From Inquilinus sp. Marseille-Q2685 (GTDB taxonomy: Bacteria > Pseudomonadota > Alphaproteobacteria > DSM-16000 > Inquilinaceae), in NCBI RefSeq assembly GCF_916619195.1, contig NZ_CAKAKL010000001.1, forward strand, positions 1,116,001-1,180,000: 64,000 nt of DNA, given 5' to 3'. How positions within the stretch are numbered: the stretch's first letter is position 1; the number at the start of each line of letters is the position of its first letter. The notes below the pieces were generated by a model. The model searched no databases. It saw only the letters and a program-made list of their open reading frames with translations, and was not told the origin of the DNA. Below, piece after piece: positions 46,395-55,499 of the stretch. A program made the position numbers and the translations under genes.

Positions 46395-47288
46395 TCAGGC
46401 CTTGCGCTCGACCACGAAGCGGGCGACGGCGCGCAGCGCCTCGGCCCGGTCGCCGAACACGTCGAGATGGCGGCAGGCCTGGTCGGCCAGCATCCGGGCC
46501 TGGGATTCGGCGCGCTCGAGGCCGAGGATCGAGACGAAGGTCGCCTTGCCCGCCGCCTGGTCCTTGCCCGGGGTCTTGCCGATCTCCTCGGCCCGGCCGC
46601 GGACGTCGAGCAGGTCGTCGGCGATCTGGAAGGCCAGGCCCATGTCGTGGGCATAGGCCTGCAGCGCGCCGCGCCGCGAATCCTCGACCTTGCCGAGGAT
46701 CGCCCCGGCCTCGCAGGAGAACTCGAACAGCGCGCCGGTCTTCAGCCGCTGCAGCCGGGTGATGGAGCCGATCTCGGTCAGCGGCGTCTGCTCGGCCTGC
46801 ATGTCCAGCGCCTGGCCGCCGACCATGCCGGCGGCGCCGGCCGCCCGGGCCAGGGCGGCGACGAGGGCGATGCGGACCTTCGGGTCGGCATGGGTCTCGC
46901 TGTCGGCCAGCACCTCGAAGGCCTGGGTCAGGAGCGCGTCGCCGGCCAGGATCGCGGTGGCCTCGTCATAGGCCTTGTGCGTGGTCGGCTTGCCGCGGCG
47001 CAGGTCGTCATTGTCCATCGCCGGCAGGTCGTCATGGACCAGCGAGTAGCAATGGATCATCTCCACCGCCGCGCCGACGCGCAGCGCGCAGCTCTCGGCG
47101 ACGCCGAACAGCCGCGAGGACGACACCACCAGGAACGGGCGCAGCCGCTTGCCGCCGCCCAGCGAGGCGTAGCGCATGGCCTCGGCCAGCGGCGGCTCCC
47201 CGGCCTGGGGCTTGGGCAGCAGGCGGTCCAGGACGCGCTCGACCTGCGCGCCCGTCTCGGCCATGGCTCGGCTCAGATCAATCGACAA
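46395..47288 (-). CDS. ispA: Polyprenyl (farnesyl) diphosphate synthase IspA
   Basis: Condenses isopentenyl diphosphate with dimethylallyl/geranyl diphosphate to farnesyl diphosphate for ubiquinone, undecaprenyl carrier and hopanoid synthesis. The 297-residue enzyme has the two Asp-rich motifs, DDLPAMDNDD (first) and FQIADDLLDV (second), and the substrate motif GGGKRLRPFL. It is nine bases downstream of xseB, the usual alphaproteobacterial arrangement. A dxs gene, often next, is not present in this window. Confidence 0.95.
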   Translation of the reverse strand: MSIDLSRAMAETGAQVERVLDRLLPKPQAGEPPLAEAMRYASLGGGKRLRPFLVVSSSRLFGVAESCALRVGAAVEMIHCYSLVHDDLPAMDNDDLRRGKPTTHKAYDEATAILAGDALLTQAFEVLADSETHADPKVRIALVAALARAAGAAGMVGGQALDMQAEQTPLTEIGSITRLQRLKTGALFEFSCEAGAILGKVEDSRRGALQAYAHDMGLAFQIADDLLDVRGRAEEIGKTPGKDQAAGKATFVSILGLERAESQARMLADQACRHLDVFGDRAEALRAVARFVVERKA

Positions 47289-47297
47289 GACACGGCC

Positions 47298-47549
47298 TCA
47301 ATCGAAAGTCGCGGGTTGGGCGGTGACGGTGCCGTCGGCGGCGCGCGAGACCATCTCGCCCCGCGCCTGCGCCTCGCGCAGCTTCGCCTCGCAAGGGGCG
47401 CGAAGCAAGGCACCACGTTCATAGGCCGATATGTTGTCGTCGAGCTTTCCCTGCCCCGCCTCGAGCTGTCGGACGATCGTCTCCAGCTCGGCGAGGGCGT
47501 CCTCGAAGCTCAGGCCTGCGATGTCGGCGGGGGTGGGGCGGGCGGCCAT
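47298..47549 (-). CDS. xseB: Exodeoxyribonuclease VII small subunit XseB
   Basis: 83 residues. The subunit pairs with XseA to make exonuclease VII, a single-strand DNA exonuclease for repair. The family core is LSFEDALAELETIVRQLEAGQGKLDDNISAYERGALL, near the standard 80-residue length. Gene order xseB-ispA is conserved in alphaproteobacteria. xseA is not in the window. Confidence 0.95.
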   Translation of the reverse strand: MAARPTPADIAGLSFEDALAELETIVRQLEAGQGKLDDNISAYERGALLRAPCEAKLREAQARGEMVSRAADGTVTAQPATFD

Positions 47550-47612
47550 GGGCTGTCCGTTCTGCTTCGGGCGGCGACAATAGGCGCGGGGAAGGAAAGA
47601 GGCAACGGGGGC

Positions 47613-48917
47613 TCAGCCGTTGGCGGCGAGCACCCGGCCGGCGAGATACAGCGAGCCGCAGATCAGCCCCCGGCCGGGCGGGTCGCCGGGCCGGGCCGCG
47701 GCGGCGACGGCGGCTTCGACATCCTCGGCCACCGCGACATCGGCCAGGCCGGCGGCGCGGGCGTGGCCGGCGACGGCCTCGGCCGGCAGGCTGGCGTCCT
47801 CGCCGGGGATCCGCACGGTGCGGATCGACCGGACGAAGGGCGCCAGGGGTTGCAGGAACTCCCGCGGCTGCTTGCTTTCCAGCATGCCGCAGACCAGGTG
47901 CAGCGGCCGCGGGTCGAGCCCGCCGAGCCACTGCCCGAGCACCTCGCCGGCGCTGTCGTTGTGGCCGCCGTCGAGCCAAAGCTCCCAGCCCGGCGGCAGC
48001 GACGCGGGCAGCGGGCCGCGGGTCAGGCGCTGCAGCCGCGCCGGCCATTCGACCGCGGCGAGGCCGCGGCGCACCGCCTCCTCCGGGATGTCGAAACCGG
48101 CCAGCAGATCGCGCAGGCGGATCGCGGTGGCGGCGTTGGCGAACTGATGGTCGCCGGGCAGCGCTGGCCGCGGATAGTGCCGCTCGCCGCCGGCGGTGCG
48201 CAGGACGAAGCCGTCGGAGGCCGACTCGACCGACCAGTCGCGGCCGGCGAGGTGCAGCGGCGCCCCGGCCGATTCGATCTCGCGGGTCAGCACGGACACG
48301 GCCGCACGGCTCTGCTGCGGCGCCACCACCATCGGCACGCCGGGCTTGGCGATGGCCGCCTTCTCCGCCGCGATCGCCTCGATCGTGTCGCCCAGGAACT
48401 GCATGTGGTCCATGGAGATGCGGGTGACCGCGGTCGCGGCCGGGCGCGGCACCACATTGGTGCTGTCGTAGCGCCCGCCGAGTCCGACCTCGAGCAGCAC
48501 CACATCGGCCGGCACCTCGGCGAAGGCCAGGAAGGCGGCGGCGGTGGTCGCCTCGAAGAAGGTCACCGGCTGGCCGGCATTGGCGGTCTCGACCCGCTCC
48601 AGCAGGTCGACCAGTGCGCCGCTCTCGATCAGCGATCCGGCCAGGCGGATGCGCTCGTGGAAGCGGACCAGATGCGGCGAGGTGTAGACATGGACGCGAT
48701 AGCCCGCCTGCTCCAGGAAGGCGCGCAGGAAGGCGGTGGTCGACCCCTTGCCGTTGGTGCCGCCGACATGGACGACCGGCGGCAGGCGCAGCTGCGGGCC
48801 GCCCAGCGCCGCCAGCAGCCTTTCGGTGCGGCCCAGCGACAGGTCGATCCGCTTCGGATGCAGATGGGTCAGCCGGTCGAGCGCGGCCTCGACCTGCTGC
48901 GCACGGTCATCCGGCAC
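47613..48917 (-). CDS. folC: Bifunctional folylpolyglutamate/dihydrofolate synthase FolC
   Basis: Adds glutamates to folate and/or dihydropteroate. A 434-residue Mur-ligase-like enzyme: P-loop GGTNGKGSTT (about residues 51-60), the Mur-ligase strand DVVLLEVGLGGRYDSTN, and the C-terminal domain with WLDGGHNDSAGEV. The gene overlaps the accD stop by 11 bases, the standard accD-folC pair of alphaproteobacteria. The trp genes just upstream are cut off by a toxin-antitoxin module. Confidence 0.95.
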   Translation of the reverse strand: MPDDRAQQVEAALDRLTHLHPKRIDLSLGRTERLLAALGGPQLRLPPVVHVGGTNGKGSTTAFLRAFLEQAGYRVHVYTSPHLVRFHERIRLAGSLIESGALVDLLERVETANAGQPVTFFEATTAAAFLAFAEVPADVVLLEVGLGGRYDSTNVVPRPAATAVTRISMDHMQFLGDTIEAIAAEKAAIAKPGVPMVVAPQQSRAAVSVLTREIESAGAPLHLAGRDWSVESASDGFVLRTAGGERHYPRPALPGDHQFANAATAIRLRDLLAGFDIPEEAVRRGLAAVEWPARLQRLTRGPLPASLPPGWELWLDGGHNDSAGEVLGQWLGGLDPRPLHLVCGMLESKQPREFLQPLAPFVRSIRTVRIPGEDASLPAEAVAGHARAAGLADVAVAEDVEAAVAAAARPGDPPGRGLICGSLYLAGRVLAANG

Positions 48918-49851
48918 GATAGGCGGGCTCGCCCTCGATCGCGGCCGCGGCCGCGATGTCGGCCGGGTCGACCACGATGTCGGCCGTGGCCGGATGCAGC
49001 CCGCCCGTCAGGTGGCCGAGGGTGCGGATCAGCGTCTCGCGCAGCTCCTTGCGCGTCACCACCACGTCGACCATGCCGTGGTCGAGCAGGTATTCGGCGC
49101 GCTGGAAGCCCTCCGGCAGGGTCTCGCGGATGGTCTCCTCGATCACCCGGGCGCCGGCGAAGCCGATCTGCGAGCCGCGCTCGGCGATATGGATGTCGCC
49201 GACCATGGCGAAGGAGGCGGTGACGCCGCCCGTGGTCGGGTCGGTCAGCACCACGATATAGGGCAGGCCGGCTTCCTTGACCTGCTCGACCGCGATGATC
49301 GAGCGCGGCATCTGCATCAGCGACAGGATGCCTTCCTGCATGCGGGCGCCGCCCGAGGCCGGCACCACGACCAGCGGCGCGTGCTGCATCACCGCCAGCT
49401 TCGCGGCGGCGACCAGCCCCTCGCCCACCGCCATGCCCATCGACCCGCCCATGAAGCCGAAGTCGAAGGCGGCGATCACAGCGTCGCGGCCGCCCATCTT
49501 GCCGTGGGCGACGACGATGGCGTCGCTGGCGCCGCTCTTGGCCTGCGCCTTCTTCAGCCGGTCGGTGTAGCGCTCGGTGTCGCGGAACTTGAGCGGGTCC
49601 ACGGCCGGCTTCGGCAGCTCGATGGTCTCGTACTTGCCGTCGTCGAACAGCATGGCCAGCCGCTTGGTCGGCGACAGGCGCATGTGGTGGCCGCAATGCT
49701 GGCAGACATGGAGGTTGGCCTCCAGGTCGCGGTGGAACAGCATCGCCTCGCAATTCGGGCACTTCGTCCACAGATTGTCCGGCGTCTCCGGCCGGGACGA
49801 GGAGACGAGGGCCCGGATCTTCGGGCGGATGTAGTTGGTCAGCCAGTTCAT
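48907..49851 (-). CDS. accD: Acetyl-CoA carboxylase carboxyltransferase beta subunit AccD
   Basis: Carboxyltransferase beta subunit, which with AccA makes malonyl-CoA for fatty-acid synthesis. The 314-residue length is typical. The N-terminal zinc ribbon has Cys31, Cys34, Cys50 and Cys53. The carboxyltransferase core has GGSMGMAVGEG and SGGARMQEG. It normally follows trpA directly in this lineage; here a toxin-antitoxin module on the other strand separates them. Confidence 0.96.
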   Translation of the reverse strand: MNWLTNYIRPKIRALVSSSRPETPDNLWTKCPNCEAMLFHRDLEANLHVCQHCGHHMRLSPTKRLAMLFDDGKYETIELPKPAVDPLKFRDTERYTDRLKKAQAKSGASDAIVVAHGKMGGRDAVIAAFDFGFMGGSMGMAVGEGLVAAAKLAVMQHAPLVVVPASGGARMQEGILSLMQMPRSIIAVEQVKEAGLPYIVVLTDPTTGGVTASFAMVGDIHIAERGSQIGFAGARVIEETIRETLPEGFQRAEYLLDHGMVDVVVTRKELRETLIRTLGHLTGGLHPATADIVVDPADIAAAAAIEGEPAYRAG

Positions 49852-49920
49852 GGCGCGGTTGTCCGCCTTTCGGACCGGAAGGTCAAGATGAGGGCAGCAG
49901 CTTGAGGGTAAGGAGACAGT

Positions 49921-49950
49921 GCCTTATATGTAAGGCTGTCAAGCCTTACA
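49921..49950. promoter_or_regulatory. Autoregulatory operator of the toxin-antitoxin module
   Basis: Three half-sites in a row: GCCTTA (49921), TAAGGC (49931) and GCCTTA (49944). They make two overlapping inverted repeats; the right one has nine-base arms, TGTAAGGCT and AGCCTTACA (49929-49937 and 49942-49950). The block lies 11 bases before the antitoxin start. AbrB-type antitoxins bind such repeats and repress their operon. Confidence 0.6.
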
Positions 49951-49961
49951 GATTGCCCGCC

Positions 49962-50216
49962 ATGATGACGCTCCTGACCGTCACGACAAAAGGCCAAGTG
50001 ACCTTGCGCAAGGAGTTGCTGCAGCATCTCGGTGTGGCACCCGGGGACAAGATCACTGTCGACCTGCTTCCCGACGGCCGTGCCGAGATTCGGTCGGCAA
50101 AGGCATCCGGCACCATCGAAGACTTCTTCGGATGCCTCGCTGGACCAGGAACACCAAGGCTGTCGATCGAGGAGATCAACGAAGCCACCGCCGCGGCATG
50201 GGCCGGTGAGACGTGA
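49962..50216 (+). CDS. AbrB/MazE-type antitoxin (VapB-like)
   Basis: 84 residues. The N-terminal swapped-hairpin domain TVTTKGQVTLRKELLQHLGVAPGDKITVDL is the SpoVT/AbrB fold that binds DNA and the toxin. The C-terminal tail (RLSIEEINEATAAAWAGE) should wrap around the toxin. The ATG at 49962, immediately followed by a second ATG, is chosen because the repeat operator precedes it; a longer open frame upstream runs through the operator. It overlaps the toxin gene by four bases (GTGA). Confidence 0.85.
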   Translation: MMTLLTVTTKGQVTLRKELLQHLGVAPGDKITVDLLPDGRAEIRSAKASGTIEDFFGCLAGPGTPRLSIEEINEATAAAWAGET

Positions 50217-50617
50217 AGATCATCGCCGACACCAATCTGCTGATCCGAGTCGCAACACGCGACGATCCGGCGCAGGCGGCGCTGGCGGAGGCATCGCTTC
50301 GCGAAGCTCATAGCGTTGCCGTCACGACCGTGACGCTTTGCGAATTCGCTTGGGTCCTCACACGCACCTACAAGAAGCCGTCAAGCGACGTCAGCCGGGC
50401 AATACGCCAGCTACTGACGATATCGAGCGTGACAGTCGACAGGCCGGCCGTCGATGCCGGCCTGGCCATTCTGGAAACCGGCGGTGACTTCGCCGACGGC
50501 GTTATCGCCTTCGAAGGACGTCGTCTGGGCGGTGAGGTGTTCGTGACCTTCGACCGCAAGGCGGCCGCGACGATCGACTCCACCGGCACGACGGCGTTGC
50601 TTTTATCCGAAGCCTGA
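50213..50617 (+). CDS. PIN-domain toxin (VapC-like)
   Basis: A 134-residue PIN-fold ribonuclease. The four acidic active-site positions are seen: Asp6 (IADTNLL), Glu44 (LCEFAWVL), Asp95 (GDFADGVIAF) and Asp114 (TFDRKA). It would cleave RNA when freed from the antitoxin. It starts with GTG overlapping the antitoxin stop. The module sits between trpA and accD on the opposite strand; the orientation and uninterrupted reading frames suggest an acquisition that is still active or recently so. Confidence 0.87.
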   Translation: MKIIADTNLLIRVATRDDPAQAALAEASLREAHSVAVTTVTLCEFAWVLTRTYKKPSSDVSRAIRQLLTISSVTVDRPAVDAGLAILETGGDFADGVIAFEGRRLGGEVFVTFDRKAAATIDSTGTTALLLSEA

Positions 50618-50654
50618 ACGAGGACGGCCCGCCGAGTGCGCGGGCGTCCGGCAT

Positions 50655-51475
50655 TCACCGCGCCCCGCGCACGCCCTCGGCCAGGCGGCGCACCAGCGCC
50701 AGCGGCAATTCGACCGTGGCCGCGGTCGGGCGGCCGTCGGCATGCAGCGAATGGCGGATCTCCTCGACGATGGCGGAGCCGACCACGGCGGCGTCGGCGA
50801 TGCGGGCGATGGCGGCCGCCGCCTCCGGGGTGCGGATGCCGAAGCCCACCGCCACCGGCAGGTCGGTGTGGCGCCGCAGCCGGTCGACCGCCGGCTGCAC
50901 CGCCGCCGCGTTGGCCGCGGCCGCGCCGGTGATGCCGGTGACCGAGACGTAGTAGATGAAGCCGGAGGTGTTCGCGAGCACCGCCGGCAGCCGGGCGTCG
51001 TCGGTGGTCGGCGTCGCCAGGCGGATGAAGTCGATCCCCGCCGCGAGCGCCGGCAGGCACAGCTCGGCATCCTCCTCCGGCGGCAGGTCGACCACGATCA
51101 GCCCGTCCACCCCGGCGGCCTTGGCGTCGGCCAGGAAGCGCTCGACCCCGTAGGAGTAGATCGGATTGTAGTAGCCCATCAGCACCACCGGCGTGGCCCG
51201 GTCGCCGGTACGGAAGCGGCGGACCAGGTCCAGCGTCTTCGCCAGCGTCATGCCGGCGGCCAGCGCCCGCAGCCCGGCCGCCTGGATCGCCGGGCCGTCG
51301 GCCATGGGATCGGTGAAGGGCATGCCGATCTCGATCAGGTCGGCGCCGGCCTCGGGCAGGCCTTCGAGAATCCTGAAGCTGGTCTCCGGGTCCGGATCGC
51401 CGGCGGTGACGAAGGCGACCAGGGCGGCCCGGTTCTGCGCCTTCAGCTCGGCGAAGCGCGCGGCGATGCGGGTCA

Positions 51476-51476
<1 letters not shown>
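50655..51476 (-). CDS. trpA: Tryptophan synthase alpha subunit TrpA
   Basis: Cleaves indole-3-glycerol phosphate to indole, which passes to TrpB. The 273-residue TIM barrel keeps the catalytic Glu49 (LIEIGMPF) and Asp60 (DPMADGP), exactly where they lie in the Salmonella enzyme. The phosphate-binding end [13 protein letters not shown] is present. The ATG overlaps the TrpB stop by one base. The expected downstream gene, accD, is 804 bases away because of the toxin-antitoxin insertion. Confidence 0.96.
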
Positions 51477-52708
<1,232 letters not shown>

Positions 52709-52851
52709 GCGGGGCGGCTCCCGGCGCTGATCGTGGCGAAATGTGGGCGAAGAGCCGTGACCTTACCGGCGACCGCGGCGCGCGCCAAACATTTGTCGCG
52801 AATGCCCGGCGCGCACGCATTCCAGACCCGCACGGAGTGCAGAGCGGACGA

Positions 52852-53511
52852 TCAGACCTTGGCGTCGGTGAGCGCGCGGACCGCAGCGAGGAAGCGCTCC
52901 ACCCGCTCCGGCGTCTTGTGGCCGGGGCGCTCCTCGATGCTGGAGGCCACGTCGACCGTGGTGGCGCCGGTGCGGGCGACGGCCTCGGCGACATTGGCCT
53001 CGGTCAGGCCGCCGGCCAGCATCCAGGGCTTCGACCAGGTCCGGCCGGACAGGATCGACCAGTCGAAGGCCAAGCCGTTGCCGCCCGGCAGCGCGGTCAC
53101 GCCCTGCGGCGGCTTGGCGTCGAACAGCAGGCGGTCGGCCGCCGCCTCATAGGCGGGCACCGCGGCCAGATCCTCGACGGTCGCGATCTTGATCGCCTTC
53201 ATCACCGGCATCGCCCAGCGGCCGCGGATCTCCGCCACCCGCTCCGGCGTCTCGGAGCCGTGCAGCTGGATGACATCGAGCGGCACCCGGCCAAGCACGG
53301 CGCCGAGCTCGTCCTCCGTCGGGTCGACGAACAGGCCGACGCTGCGCAGCCCGGTGGGCACCATCCGGGCCAGCTCGGCGCCCAGATCCGGCGCCACCGA
53401 GCGCGGGCTGGGCGGGTAGAAGTTGAAGCCGACCCAGCGGGCCCCGTGCTTCGCCGCCGCCTCCAGCACCTCGGGCGTGCGGATGCCGCAGATCTTCGCT
53501 TCGATGGTCAT
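52852..53511 (-). CDS. trpF: Phosphoribosylanthranilate isomerase TrpF
   Basis: Isomerises phosphoribosylanthranilate in tryptophan synthesis. 219 residues, TIM barrel: KICGIRTPEVLEAA at the start with the catalytic Cys8, Asp in the DAKPPQG segment, and the phosphate-binding GGLTEANV and SSIEERPG. The ATG overlaps the pyrF stop by four bases. Part of the pyrF-trpF-trpB-trpA series. Confidence 0.95.
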   Translation of the reverse strand: MTIEAKICGIRTPEVLEAAAKHGARWVGFNFYPPSPRSVAPDLGAELARMVPTGLRSVGLFVDPTEDELGAVLGRVPLDVIQLHGSETPERVAEIRGRWAMPVMKAIKIATVEDLAAVPAYEAAADRLLFDAKPPQGVTALPGGNGLAFDWSILSGRTWSKPWMLAGGLTEANVAEAVARTGATTVDVASSIEERPGHKTPERVERFLAAVRALTDAKV

Positions 53512-54260
53512 GATACCGGAGATTTAGGGGCCGCGGCCTCGGCATCAAGCGCCAGGCCGAGCTGGCCGGCGATGTCGCGGGCCGCGGCCGCCGGATCCGG
53601 GGCGGCGGTGATCGGCCGGCCGATGACGAGATGGGTGGCCCCGGCCTCCATCGCCTCCTTCGGCGTCATCACCCGCTTCTGGTCGCCCGCATCCGACCCG
53701 GCCGGGCGGATGCCGGGCACCATCAGCACCGAGGACGGCTTGAGAACCCGGCGCAGCCGCGCAATCTCCCGCGGCGAGCAGACCACGCCGTCGAGGCCGC
53801 TCGATTCGGCCAGCCGGGCCAGGCGCTCGACCTGGGCCGAGACCTCCACCCCCTGCCCCACCGCCTCGAGGTCGGCGACGTCGAGGCTGGTCAGCACGGT
53901 GACGCCGAGCAGCTTCGGCCGGGGAACACCCAGCTTGTCCGCCTCGCTCCGCGCGGCCTCGGCGGCCGCCTGCATCATCGCCCGGCCGCCGGACGCATGG
54001 ATGGTGATGTAGGTCGGGGACAGCGGCACCACCGAGCGGATGGCGCCGGCCACGGTGTTGGGGATGTCGTGCAGCTTGATGTCGAGGAACAGCGGCACGC
54101 CGGTGGGCCGGGCCGCCCGCACCCCGTCCGGCCCCTCCGCCATGAAGAATTCGAGACCGAGCTTGATGCCGCCGACAGCGCCCGCGACCAGGCCGGTCAG
54201 GCGCTTCGCCTCGTCCAGCGTCGGCGCGTCGATGGCGACGTAGACAGGGTTCGTGGTCAT
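53508..54260 (-). CDS. pyrF: Orotidine 5'-phosphate decarboxylase PyrF
   Basis: Decarboxylates OMP to UMP. 250 residues, TIM barrel, with the catalytic Asp-Lys-Asp motif DIKLHDIPNTV. The C-terminal phosphate site VPGIRPAGSDAGDQKR is typical. It is coupled to both neighbours by four-base overlaps, including an upstream amino-acid oxidase-like gene that is not a usual partner. Confidence 0.95.
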   Translation of the reverse strand: MTTNPVYVAIDAPTLDEAKRLTGLVAGAVGGIKLGLEFFMAEGPDGVRAARPTGVPLFLDIKLHDIPNTVAGAIRSVVPLSPTYITIHASGGRAMMQAAAEAARSEADKLGVPRPKLLGVTVLTSLDVADLEAVGQGVEVSAQVERLARLAESSGLDGVVCSPREIARLRRVLKPSSVLMVPGIRPAGSDAGDQKRVMTPKEAMEAGATHLVIGRPITAAPDPAAAARDIAGQLGLALDAEAAAPKSPVS

Positions 54261-55378
54261 GCTCGATCTCCCTCCGCCGGCAGGTGGCCGGCCGCCCAGG
54301 ACGTCAGCTCGTCGACGGCGCGCCGGCCGAGCACGCCGTCGGCCACCGCCCGGCCGATCAGCGCCCCGAACTTGAAGCCGTGCCCCGAGCAGGGGCTGAC
54401 CAGCCAGGCCCGGCCGCGCCGCTCCAGCACGAAGCGGCTGTCCGCGGTGAAGATATAGCGGCAGGGGCGGGCTTCGAGAATGCGATAGTCGTCAAGGCTG
54501 CGCAGCACCGGGCGCCAGCGCTCGCGGAAGGCCTCCGCCTCCCCCGCAGCCACGGCGGGATCGGCCTCGGGGTCGGCCCGGCGCTTCCAGGCGCCGACAC
54601 CGATCTTCAGCCGGGTGCCGCCGACCGGCGGGATCGCCCAATGGTCGTCCGGGAAGCCGCAATCGATGATGCCCGGCGCCGCGGCCCAGGCGGCGGCGTG
54701 CTCCGCCGGCGGGTCGAGATAGACCACCAGCTGACGGTAGGGGGTGAGCCGCCCGGCCAGGTCCGGGAACAGTCCGCCGACCCAGGCGCCGGCCGTGACC
54801 ACGACCGATTCGGCGCGCAGCATCTCGCCAGAGGCCAGGGTGACGGTGCCGGCCCCGGCATCGACCGCCCGGACCGGCGCGTCCGGCCGCAGCGTCACGC
54901 CGGCGGCGCGGCACAGATCGACCAGGGTCGCGACGATGCGGTCGGCGAACAGCACGCCGCCCTCGGGCGTGAACAGGCCCCAGCGGATGCCGTCCGGGAT
55001 CAGGAACGGGAAGCGGCGCGCCAGCTCGTCCGGCGGCAGCAGCTCATAGGCGGCGCCGAGCGCGTCGAGCGGGGCGCGGCAGCCATCGGCCCAGTCGCCC
55101 TCGGCCCGGCTGAAGGCGACCGAGCCGCAATTCTCGTAGTGGCATACCCCGGCGGCGTCCCAGACCTCGTCCCAGGCGGCATAGGCGTCCATCGCCATGC
55201 GGGTGTAGCCGGGCGAGCCGGGATAGAGGGCGCGGATCAGCCGATGATTGTCCCAGGACGCGGCCGAAGGATTGGGGATCGGCCCTCGCTCCAGCAGCGT
55301 GACGGCCTCTCCGGCCCGGGCCAGGTGCCAGGCGGCGGCCAGCCCCATCACCCCGGCGCCGACGACGATGCTGGTCAT
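54257..55378 (-). CDS. FAD-dependent amine oxidoreductase, sarcosine-oxidase family
   Basis: A 373-residue flavoprotein. The FAD motif is VVGAGVMGLAAAWHLA; the C-terminal SPCSGHGFKFG matches the monomeric sarcosine oxidase end motif. The cysteine in ARPCRYIFT lies where these enzymes attach FAD covalently. It should oxidise an N-methyl or cyclic amino acid (sarcosine, pipecolate or proline-like). The gene is coupled to pyrF by a four-base overlap and preceded by a family A repeat. Confidence 0.88.
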   Translation of the reverse strand: MTSIVVGAGVMGLAAAWHLARAGEAVTLLERGPIPNPSAASWDNHRLIRALYPGSPGYTRMAMDAYAAWDEVWDAAGVCHYENCGSVAFSRAEGDWADGCRAPLDALGAAYELLPPDELARRFPFLIPDGIRWGLFTPEGGVLFADRIVATLVDLCRAAGVTLRPDAPVRAVDAGAGTVTLASGEMLRAESVVVTAGAWVGGLFPDLAGRLTPYRQLVVYLDPPAEHAAAWAAAPGIIDCGFPDDHWAIPPVGGTRLKIGVGAWKRRADPEADPAVAAGEAEAFRERWRPVLRSLDDYRILEARPCRYIFTADSRFVLERRGRAWLVSPCSGHGFKFGALIGRAVADGVLGRRAVDELTSWAAGHLPAEGDRA

Positions 55379-55403
55379 GCTGTGAGTCCTTCACGCCCTA
55401 CGC

Positions 55404-55481
55404 TGTCATGCCCGGGCTCGACCCGGGCATCCAGAGACTGTCGACACCCTCTGGATTGCCGGGTCAAGCCCGGCAATGACA
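55404..55481. repeat. Intergenic palindromic repeat, family A, copy 4
   Basis: Ends TGTCAT/ATGACA, hairpins ATGCCCGGGCTCGACCCGGGCAT and TTGCCGGGTCAAGCCCGGCAA. It lies between the ornithine cyclodeaminase-like gene and the FAD oxidase gene. Confidence 0.9.
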
Positions 55482-55499
55482 GAAAGCGGAAGGCCTGGG

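Noticed and set aside
46467-49223. A 918-codon plus-strand frame
   Set aside because: It runs antisense to ispA, xseB, folC and accD, whose products are all unmistakable. High GC at third positions creates such frames.
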